Assembly: GCA_030642005.1 (NCBI GenBank)
Contig: DAOWOP010000194.1
Coordinates: forward strand, 1 to 5,031
Direction: 5' to 3'
DNA length: 5,031 bases
From: Planctomycetales bacterium
GTDB lineage: Bacteria > Planctomycetota > Phycisphaerae > SM23-33
The notes under the pieces are model-generated. The model worked only from the letters and a program-made list of their open reading frames with translations. It made no database searches and was not told where the DNA came from. Of this stretch, positions 1-5,031 are shown in pieces. Each line of letters begins with the position of its first letter. Within the stretch, counting starts at the first letter, position 1. A program made the translations under genes and the position numbers.

Positions 1-2657
1 ATATCCTGAAGGACGAAGTGGCAGACCCCCTCAAACGCCTGCCGGGCGTGGGATCGGCAGCCGCAATGGTTCCACTTCAAAGGCAGATTAACATAGAACT
101 CGACCGTGAACGCATGGCGGCCTATGGCCTGACACCGTTGGACGTGGCTACCACCATCGCCAATGAAAACAAGGACACGCCGGCCGGCAATGTCAAAATG
201 GGCCTGACCGACTACCTCGTCCGGGTACCGGGCGAATTCGAGGACGTCGAACCCATGAAACAGATCGTTCTGGCAACGCGAAACGGATCGGTTGTTCGTC
301 TGTCAGATGTCGGAACGGTAAAGGACGACTTCAAGGACATTCAACGCTATATCACCATCAACGGCAATCCTTGCGCTATCATCATGGTTCAGAAACAGTC
401 CGAGGCCAACACGGTGCAGGTGGCGGCGGCTGTGCGGGAACGAATGGCCGAACTGGTCAAGCGCCTCCCCCCGGATGTAAAGGTGTTCAACGTGATGGAC
501 TCCTCGGAGGATATCGAGCAGGTAATCAACGACCTGTCCAGGACGCTTCTCCAGGGCGGCATACTGGCCATGGCTGTTGTGTTGCTTTTCCTCCGCCGGT
601 GGCGGGCAACGGTTGTCATTGCCCTGACGATACCGTTTTCCCTCATCCTGGCTATCGTTGCGATCTACTTCCTTGATTACACGATTAACATGATGAGCCT
701 GTTTGGGATGATCATCGCCATAGGGATGATCGTGGATAACGCTATTGTCATCCTGGAGAATATCATACGCCACAGGGAACAGGGAGAGCGTCCCAACGAA
801 GGGGCTGTATTCGGGGCCTCCGAGGTGGCGATGGCGATTACCGCCTCGACATTAACAACCATCTGCATCTTCTTCCCGATCCTGTTCGTCAAGGGCATTA
901 CGAAGATCATCTTTACTGAATTCGCAGTCGTTGTCTGCGTCGTGCTGTTCGGGTCGCTTGCTTCGGCGATTCTGCTTACCCCGATGTTAAGCGCCAAACT
1001 CCTTGGTCGCATGACAACCGGCTTCAGGCAGGGGCGACTCTTTCAGGTTAGCGAAAATCCCTTCAATATCCTCTCTGAGTGGTATTCAAGCCTCCTGGGA
1101 TGGGCCTTGGGACACCGAAAGACCGTCATCGTGTTGGCCGTCCTCCTGTTCGCAGCCAGTCTTCTGCTCCTGCCTCACCTGGGCAGCGAGTTCATGCCCG
1201 AAGAGGATAAGGCCATTGTGCGGGGAACCATTCACTTACCCGTAGGGACGCGTGTAGAGGAAACGGCGCGCGTAATGAGGGTGCTGGACAAAATAATCAA
1301 GGAAGAAGTTACAGAAGACGAACGGATTGCTGTTTTTACCCGTTGCGGCACCAGCCGTGGCGGAATGAGCAGTATAATGGGCGAGGAAGGATCGCACATC
1401 GGCTCCTTCGGCGTCAAGTTGGTTCGGCGGGTCGAGCGAAAACGCGACGTCAAGGAAATCGCAGCCGCGCTGCGAAAACGTGTCAATGCGGCAAGGGGCC
1501 TGCTTCGCGTTGAAAAACTCCGTCTCGAATCTGGTGATCCGATGTCGGGAATGATCCTGGGTGGCGAGCGGCCACTCACTGTTAATATCATAGGCGACGA
1601 CCTGGAAGTTACCGACCGTCTTGCCGCTAAAATCAAGAAGATCGCCGAACTGACGCCGGGTACGGTGGATATCGCCATTTCCCGCGTCAAGGGAAAGCCG
1701 GAACTCTGGGTCAACGTAGATCGCGCCAAGGCCTCCGATCTTGGCCTTAATGTTTCACAGATCGGCGACGTCGTTCGCGGCAGTTTCTACGGCAAGGAGG
1801 CGAGCAAGTATCGTATTGGCGGCGATGAGTATGATATTTTCGTTCGGCTGCGCGAGAAGGACCGCATCCATACCAGCGACGTCGCCGCCACGCCCATACG
1901 AACGCCTGACGGAAGGTTGATTCGCGCCGATAACATTTCGGATGTGTCCGTCGAATTCGGGCCACTGGAAATCGAACGTAAGGACCAGGGGCGGATTGTC
2001 AACGTTACCGGCAACGTGGACAAGCGGTCGCTAGGCGAAGTTGTCGCCGATATAGAAGCCGAGATCGCCAAACTGGACATCCCAGCGGGAGTTGAGGTCA
2101 AGATGGCCGGCCAGACAGAGGAACAGAGAGAGTCGTTCTTCTGGCTCACGTTAGCGCTGGGTGTCGGAATCGTGCTGGTCTATATGGTAATGGCCGCACA
2201 GTTTGAATCACTGCTTCACCCGTTTGTCGTTATGTTCTCGATCCCGTTCGCATTTACGGGCGTGTTTGTCGCGCTTTTCCTCGGTGGATATAACATCAGC
2301 ATCGTCGTCTTTCTGGGTCTGCTGATGCTCATCGGCGTGGTCGTCAACAACGCTATTGTCCTGGTCGATTACGTCAATATCCTGCGGGCGCGTGGCCTCT
2401 CGATGCTCGAAGCAGTTCAAGAAGCCGGCAAGACGCGATTGCGCCCCGTTCTTATGACGGCCCTGACGACCATTGTGGCCTTGATCCCAATGGCCTTCGG
2501 CAAGGGGCAGGGCTCGGAAGTGTGGAATCCACTTGGTCTGACCGTTCTGGGCGGACTGCTGACATCCACACTTGTTACGTTGGTCCTCGTACCGACGATG
2601 TACAGCATCCTCGAATCACGCCGGAAGATGGGCAGAATAAAGGAAACGACAAAATGA
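1..2657 (+). CDS. RND-family efflux pump permease (HAE-1/AcrB-like), 5'-truncated by window edge
   Basis: Inner-membrane permease of a tripartite efflux pump, expected to export substrates using proton flux; the substrate is unknown. The frame is open from base 3 with no upstream stop, so the GTG at 18 is not the true start. About 885 residues are visible against ~1,020-1,050 for the family, so roughly the first 150-170 (TM1 and part of the first porter domain) lie outside. The order is: porter region with a LPGVGS motif near the left edge; TM2-TM6 (about 545-1005), including GMIVDNAIVILEN in TM4; TM7 (about 1118-1185); second large periplasmic loop (about 1190-2130); TM8-TM12 (about 2138-2615) with GVVVNNAIVLVDY in TM10 and RLRPVLMTALT in TM11. 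TM4 resembles HAE-1 pumps more than CzcA/CusA metal pumps. The TM4 second carboxylate and TM10 lysine of AcrB are both asparagine here. The stop overlaps the next gene's start. Confidence 0.95.
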   Translation, partial: ILKDEVADPLKRLPGVGSAAAMVPLQRQINIELDRERMAAYGLTPLDVATTIANENKDTPAGNVKMGLTDYLVRVPGEFEDVEPMKQIVLATRNGSVVRLSDVGTVKDDFKDIQRYITINGNPCAIIMVQKQSEANTVQVAAAVRERMAELVKRLPPDVKVFNVMDSSEDIEQVINDLSRTLLQGGILAMAVVLLFLRRWRATVVIALTIPFSLILAIVAIYFLDYTINMMSLFGMIIAIGMIVDNAIVILENIIRHREQGERPNEGAVFGASEVAMAITASTLTTICIFFPILFVKGITKIIFTEFAVVVCVVLFGSLASAILLTPMLSAKLLGRMTTGFRQGRLFQVSENPFNILSEWYSSLLGWALGHRKTVIVLAVLLFAASLLLLPHLGSEFMPEEDKAIVRGTIHLPVGTRVEETARVMRVLDKIIKEEVTEDERIAVFTRCGTSRGGMSSIMGEEGSHIGSFGVKLVRRVERKRDVKEIAAALRKRVNAARGLLRVEKLRLESGDPMSGMILGGERPLTVNIIGDDLEVTDRLAAKIKKIAELTPGTVDIAISRVKGKPELWVNVDRAKASDLGLNVSQIGDVVRGSFYGKEASKYRIGGDEYDIFVRLREKDRIHTSDVAATPIRTPDGRLIRADNISDVSVEFGPLEIERKDQGRIVNVTGNVDKRSLGEVVADIEAEIAKLDIPAGVEVKMAGQTEEQRESFFWLTLALGVGIVLVYMVMAAQFESLLHPFVVMFSIPFAFTGVFVALFLGGYNISIVVFLGLLMLIGVVVNNAIVLVDYVNILRARGLSMLEAVQEAGKTRLRPVLMTALTTIVALIPMAFGKGQGSEVWNPLGLTVLGGLLTSTLVTLVLVPTMYSILESRRKMGRIKETTK
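2639..2644 (+). promoter_or_regulatory. Ribosome-binding site setting the start of the PII-like gene
   Basis: AAAGGA lies nine bases before the ATG at 2654, inside the last codons of the pump gene. It supports 2654 over the in-frame GTG at 2522, which would add 44 residues encoded within the pump's TM11-TM12 region and would precede the typical PII-type first strand. Confidence 0.75.
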
Positions 2658-2944
2658 AACTTGTGCTGATCGCGTATAACGAAGCCATCGACGACGAGGT
2701 CATGGAGCAACTCAATGCCGTTGGAATTGAGGGATACACGAAATGGACCGAGGTCCTGGGCAAGGGTCAAGCCAGCGGCCCGCACCTGCTCAGCCACGTC
2801 TGGCCGAAAGGTAACAACGCCCTGCTCGTCGTGACTGATGACGCATCAGCCAAAAGACTACTGGAGGCTATTCGCGGCCTGAAACAGACCGCTGCCAAGG
2901 AAGGCGTCAAAGCATTCCTCCTGCCCGTGGAAGAAGTAATCTGA
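2654..2944 (+). CDS. Small PII-like signalling protein coupled to the RND pump
   Basis: A 96-residue soluble protein with the alternating strand/helix pattern of the PII (ferredoxin-like) fold: strand MKLVLIAYN (1-9), helix 10-22, strand and loop GYTKWTEVLGKG (27-38), strand NNALLVVTDD (54-63), helix 64-82 and a final strand VKAFLLPVEE (85-94). Classical GlnB/GlnK has ~112 residues with a long T-loop carrying a uridylylated tyrosine. Here the stretch between G36 and N54 is short and has no such YRGAEY segment, but it holds two histidines (H44, H48) and W50 that could bind a metal or small ligand. Established knowledge: a PII-like group, called PII-NG in the literature, is encoded next to RND heavy-metal pumps. 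The ATGA overlap with the pump gene implies translational coupling. Regulation of the pump by this protein is inferred; the ligand is unknown. CutA-like or DUF3240-like proteins share the fold and are alternative family labels. Confidence 0.8.
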   Translation: MKLVLIAYNEAIDDEVMEQLNAVGIEGYTKWTEVLGKGQASGPHLLSHVWPKGNNALLVVTDDASAKRLLEAIRGLKQTAAKEGVKAFLLPVEEVI

Positions 2945-2993
2945 CGCAACAAGTCCAAGGCACCCCGATTTATGCCTGTTCCGAAAAAGTCGG

Positions 2994-3022
2994 TGGAAAT
3001 CTCATTGGCGGGGCGATAGAAT
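2994..3022 (+). promoter_or_regulatory. Weak candidate sigma70 promoter before the sugar-1-phosphate transferase gene
   Basis: TGGAAA (2994-2999, 4 of 6 to the -35 consensus) and TAGAAT (3017-3022, 5 of 6 to the -10 consensus) are separated by 17 bases. Transcription would begin near 3029 and give a leader of about 42 bases. The 126-base gap from 2945 to 3070 holds nothing else I can support: no open gene, and only a 4-bp hairpin (CCGA/TCGG, about 2981-2994) with no T-run after it. Matches this weak arise by chance, so this is a candidate only. Confidence 0.25.
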
Positions 3023-3060
3023 GCCGGGCGGATGGGAACTTTTAGCACCTCGCATTAATC

Positions 3061-3066
3061 AGGAAA
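3061..3066 (+). promoter_or_regulatory. Ribosome-binding site of the transferase gene
   Basis: AGGAAA starts the spacer before ATG 3071; its AGGA core ends six bases before that ATG. The alternative in-frame ATG at 3080 (Met4) would sit 15 bases away, so 3071 is the better start. Confidence 0.65.
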
Positions 3067-3070
3067 TGAC

Positions 3071-4207
3071 ATGGCTATTATGTATTCGCCGATGGAAGTT
3101 CTGAAGGGCATCTGGCCTCTGGCGATACTCGCCTATGGCGTGTCGGTTGTGCTCACTCCGCTGGTGCGTTGGATCGCATACCGTACCAAAATAGTCGATC
3201 GTCCGGATGACCTTCTCAAGCCCCACAGCCGGCCGATTGCGTACCTCGGCGGCCTGGCGGTCTGCATTGGGTTCCTCGTTACTCTGACCGCCGGCGCTGT
3301 TCTCCATCCGCTCATCCGGCCGCTGGCGATCACTATCGGTATCGCCGCTGTTGTTATCACCCTGACGGGACTGCTTGACGACCTGTTCGACCTGAAACCA
3401 ATGCACAAGGTGGCCGGTCAGGTAATAGCGGCGGGGATACTGTTCGTCGGGCTGTGCTCTGCCGGTATTCACCTCTCGGCTGCGAGGATGTTCCTGTCGC
3501 CGCTGGGACTGGCGGCGCCGGCCTGGCTGGCGGTGGCGTTTTCGGCCTGTTTAACCGTCGTCGTGGTGATAGCAGCCTGCAACGCGACGAACCTGCTGGA
3601 CGGGCTGGACGGATTGTGCGGCGGCGTTACGGGCATCATTACACTGGGATTCGTCGCACTGACGGTGTACCTGGCCTGTTACGGCCATCACGAGGACCAG
3701 GACCAATTCCGGATAATTCTCTGCCTGGCCATGGCTGGGGCGGTGCTGGGCTTTCTGCCTTACAACGCTCCGCCGGCGAGCATCTTCCTGGGCGATGCAG
3801 GCTCAATGCTGCTGGGGTTCTTCGTTGCGACTATGATTATGCTGTTCGGACTGGAGGGGACGGGACGATGGTTCCTGGCTGCCTGCGTCATCTTCGGGCT
3901 GCCGATTATCGACACCGCCCTGGCGGTGGTGCGCCGGGTTATCTCCGGTGTAAGCATCTTTGCCGGCGACCGAAGCCACCTGTATGACCAACTGGTCGAT
4001 CGCGGCATGAGCGTCAAGAAAGTGGTTGTGCTGTTTTACGCCCTGGCACTGCTGGCAGCGGTGCTGGGAGTTGCACAGGCGATATTCATGCGGGCAAGGT
4101 ACGCGCTGCCGATGGATACAGGTATTATGATTATCATCGCAATCATATTCGTCAAAAAAGGCATGATTCACCCCGAACAGCGCAACGGCCCGAACGGCAC
4201 TTTGTGA
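3071..4207 (+). CDS. Polyprenyl-phosphate sugar-1-phosphate transferase (WecA/TagO, MraY superfamily)
   Basis: Integral membrane enzyme that moves a sugar-1-phosphate (commonly GlcNAc-1-P) from a UDP-sugar to undecaprenyl phosphate on the cytoplasmic face, the first step of many O-antigen, teichoic-acid or capsule pathways. At 378 residues it has the usual full length, with about ten or eleven hydrophobic segments. Family motifs appear in order: D43-R-P45 with K50, H52, P55 and GG60-61; the catalytic-site pair D103-D104 with K113; N171-A-T-N-L-L-D177-G-L-D180-G; F239-L-G-D-A-G-S245; P278-I-I-D281 and R288-R289; then D300-R-S-H303-L-Y-D-Q-L308. The last motif normally carries more histidines (HxHH in WecA/TagO); here the later ones are Y305 and D306. 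All other core acidic residues are intact, so the enzyme is probably active. It is more like WecA/TagO than MraY, which has a PIHHHFE-type motif. The exact sugar cannot be read from sequence. The sugar oxidoreductase downstream supports a surface-glycan role. Confidence 0.92.
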   Translation: MAIMYSPMEVLKGIWPLAILAYGVSVVLTPLVRWIAYRTKIVDRPDDLLKPHSRPIAYLGGLAVCIGFLVTLTAGAVLHPLIRPLAITIGIAAVVITLTGLLDDLFDLKPMHKVAGQVIAAGILFVGLCSAGIHLSAARMFLSPLGLAAPAWLAVAFSACLTVVVVIAACNATNLLDGLDGLCGGVTGIITLGFVALTVYLACYGHHEDQDQFRIILCLAMAGAVLGFLPYNAPPASIFLGDAGSMLLGFFVATMIMLFGLEGTGRWFLAACVIFGLPIIDTALAVVRRVISGVSIFAGDRSHLYDQLVDRGMSVKKVVVLFYALALLAAVLGVAQAIFMRARYALPMDTGIMIIIAIIFVKKGMIHPEQRNGPNGTL

Positions 4208-4226
4208 AATTGCCGCCGAATCCCGT

Positions 4227-4254
4227 TTGGCGCAACCCTCAAGCCCTGTATAAT
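4227..4254 (+). promoter_or_regulatory. Probable sigma70-type promoter for the sugar oxidoreductase gene
   Basis: A perfect TATAAT (4249-4254) is preceded, after a 16-base spacer, by TTGGCG (4227-4232), 4 of 6 to the -35 consensus. The predicted start near 4261 leaves a leader of about 31 bases containing the AAAGGAG ribosome site at 4279-4285. It sits wholly in the 84-base gap after the transferase stop, so the oxidoreductase can probably be transcribed independently as well as by read-through. Confidence 0.55.
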
Positions 4255-4291
4255 CTGCCGATACGTAACCTGTGATCCAAAGGAGTTTAAT

Positions 4292-5031
4292 ATGATCGGT
4301 GTAGCCGTTATCGGCGCGGGTAACTGGGGCAAGAACCTTGTGCGTAATTTCGCTTCGTTGGCCGATGTCGAGTTGAGGTACATCTGCGACCTAGACGAAG
4401 AGGTCCGGCAGGGGATGTCGTCTTTGTATCCTCATGCCAGGGTAATCGGCGAGATAGACGAGGCCCTCGGCGACGAGCAGGTCGATGCCGTTGTGGCGGC
4501 GGTCGATGCGCCGCTGCATTTCAAGATTGCCGCAGCCGCACTGCGGGCCGGTAAGCACACCTACGTCGAGAAGCCCATGACACTGACCAGCGACGATTCG
4601 CAAACACTCGTGGACCTGGCCGCTGAAAAAAACCTCAAACTGATGGTCGGGCATCTGCTGGAGTACCACCCCGCCGTCAATTACATGAAGCAGGCGATCA
4701 TCTCCGGCGAGGTCGGCAAGCCGCTGTATCTGTATTTCCACCGCGTCAACCTCGGCATCGTCCGCAAGGTGGAGAACGCCTGGTGGTCGCTGGCGCCGCA
4801 CGACGTGTCGGTGGCGTGTTATCTTTTCGACGCCGAGCCGGTGAGCGTATCTGCCAGCGGGCAGGCGTACCTGCGGGAAGGCGTCGAGGACGTGGTCTTC
4901 GCCAACCTGAAATTCGCCGACGGCAGAATGGCGCACATCCACGTCTCCTGGCTGGACCCGCATAAAATCCGCAAGGTAACGCTCGTCGGCTCACAGAAGA
5001 TGGTGGTCTTCGACGATATGGAAGCAGCCGA
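4292..5031 (+). CDS. Gfo/Idh/MocA-family NAD(P)-dependent sugar oxidoreductase, 3'-truncated by window edge
   Basis: The first 246 residues of a cytoplasmic dehydrogenase likely to oxidise or reduce a sugar or nucleotide sugar with NAD(P). The start follows AAAGGAG (4279-4285) with a six-base spacer. An N-terminal Rossmann domain is clear: VIGAGNWGKN (6-15, GxGxxG at 8-13), an acidic D33 after the second strand that suits NAD, and VEKPM (92-96) with the family lysine K94. The C-terminal Gfo/Idh/MocA domain begins around 120 with GHLLEYHPAV (120-129) and includes WWSLAPHDVS (164-173), whose H170/D171 fit the usual substrate-site positions. The segment normally ending in TPxxTH reads VDAPLH (71-76). 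The family is ~320-360 residues, so about a quarter to a third is missing. Relatives with a GxWGKNxVRN start often act in nucleotide-sugar pathways such as UDP-GlcNAc or UDP-GlcNAcA 3-dehydrogenation; the WecA-like neighbour fits this, but the substrate is inferred. Confidence 0.9.
   Translation, partial: MIGVAVIGAGNWGKNLVRNFASLADVELRYICDLDEEVRQGMSSLYPHARVIGEIDEALGDEQVDAVVAAVDAPLHFKIAAAALRAGKHTYVEKPMTLTSDDSQTLVDLAAEKNLKLMVGHLLEYHPAVNYMKQAIISGEVGKPLYLYFHRVNLGIVRKVENAWWSLAPHDVSVACYLFDAEPVSVSASGQAYLREGVEDVVFANLKFADGRMAHIHVSWLDPHKIRKVTLVGSQKMVVFDDMEAA

Noticed and set aside
18..20. GTG at 18 as the true start of the RND permease
   Set aside because: The frame is open to the left edge and the preceding codons (ILKDE) fit the family porter domain; TM1 would be missing if translation began here.
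303..773. 156-codon antisense open frame opposite the RND TM2-TM4 region
   Set aside because: The His/Asp-rich translation is what the antisense of hydrophobic membrane codons gives; there is no domain and no ribosome site that I can support.
1232..1729. 165-codon antisense open frame opposite the RND second periplasmic domain
   Set aside because: The Ser/Arg-rich translation is typical of a shadow frame, and the sense frame is strongly supported.
2522..2653. Longer version of the PII-like protein starting at the GTG at 2522
   Set aside because: The extra 44 residues come from the pump's TM11-TM12 coding sequence in another frame, and the ATG at 2654 has a good ribosome site and matches the PII first strand.
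2980..2994. Hairpin CCGA-AAAAG-TCGG after the PII-like gene as a terminator
   Set aside because: The four-pair stem has no following T-run, so it is too weak to call.
3035..3064. ECF/RpoE-like promoter: exact GGAACTT (3035-3041) with TCAGGA at 3059
   Set aside because: The -10 match is poor, and transcription would start around 3070, removing the ribosome site of the transferase gene.
4195..4215. Hairpin CGGCA/TGCCG spanning the transferase stop codon as a terminator
   Set aside because: Only five pairs, an 11-base loop and no T-run afterwards.
4391..4963. 190-codon antisense open frame opposite the oxidoreductase
   Set aside because: It is fully opposite a clear family gene, its translation resembles no domain I know, and GC-rich third positions commonly create such antisense frames.

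Overview
The window holds four genes, all on the + strand, with little space between them. Two are cut by the window edges. The base composition is moderately GC-rich, the ribosome-binding sites are clear AGGA/AAAGGAG types, and a tripartite-type RND efflux pump is present. Together these point to a diderm (Gram-negative-type) bacterium. The form of the sugar-phosphate transferase (DRSHLYDQL in place of a histidine-rich motif) and the general protein style are reminiscent of Planctomycetes/Phycisphaerae-like lineages, but that placement is a weak inference.

Region 1 (1-2944) is an efflux module. It starts with the C-terminal ~885 residues of an RND inner-membrane permease of the HAE-1-like (AcrB-type) branch. 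A 96-residue PII-like protein follows, joined by a 4-base ATGA stop/start overlap. The pump's periplasmic adaptor and outer-membrane channel would be expected upstream, outside the window. The small protein resembles the PII-like group encoded beside RND pumps and probably regulates or senses for the pump.

Region 2 (2945-3070) is a 126-base gap with one weak promoter candidate and no convincing terminator.

Region 3 (3071-5031) looks like the start of a surface-polysaccharide or glycan module. It has a complete WecA/TagO/MraY-family polyprenyl-phosphate sugar-1-phosphate transferase, then, after an 84-base gap with a good sigma70-type promoter, a Gfo/Idh/MocA-family NAD(P)-dependent sugar oxidoreductase that runs off the right edge. 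The transferase would load the first sugar onto the lipid carrier. The oxidoreductase would probably modify a nucleotide sugar for the same or a related glycan.

I found no RNA genes, insertion sequences, CRISPR arrays, integration sites or large repeats. Nothing here is clearly a wholly new system. The most interesting items are the translationally coupled pump/PII-like pair, the altered proton-relay residues of the pump, and the altered C-terminal motif of the transferase.
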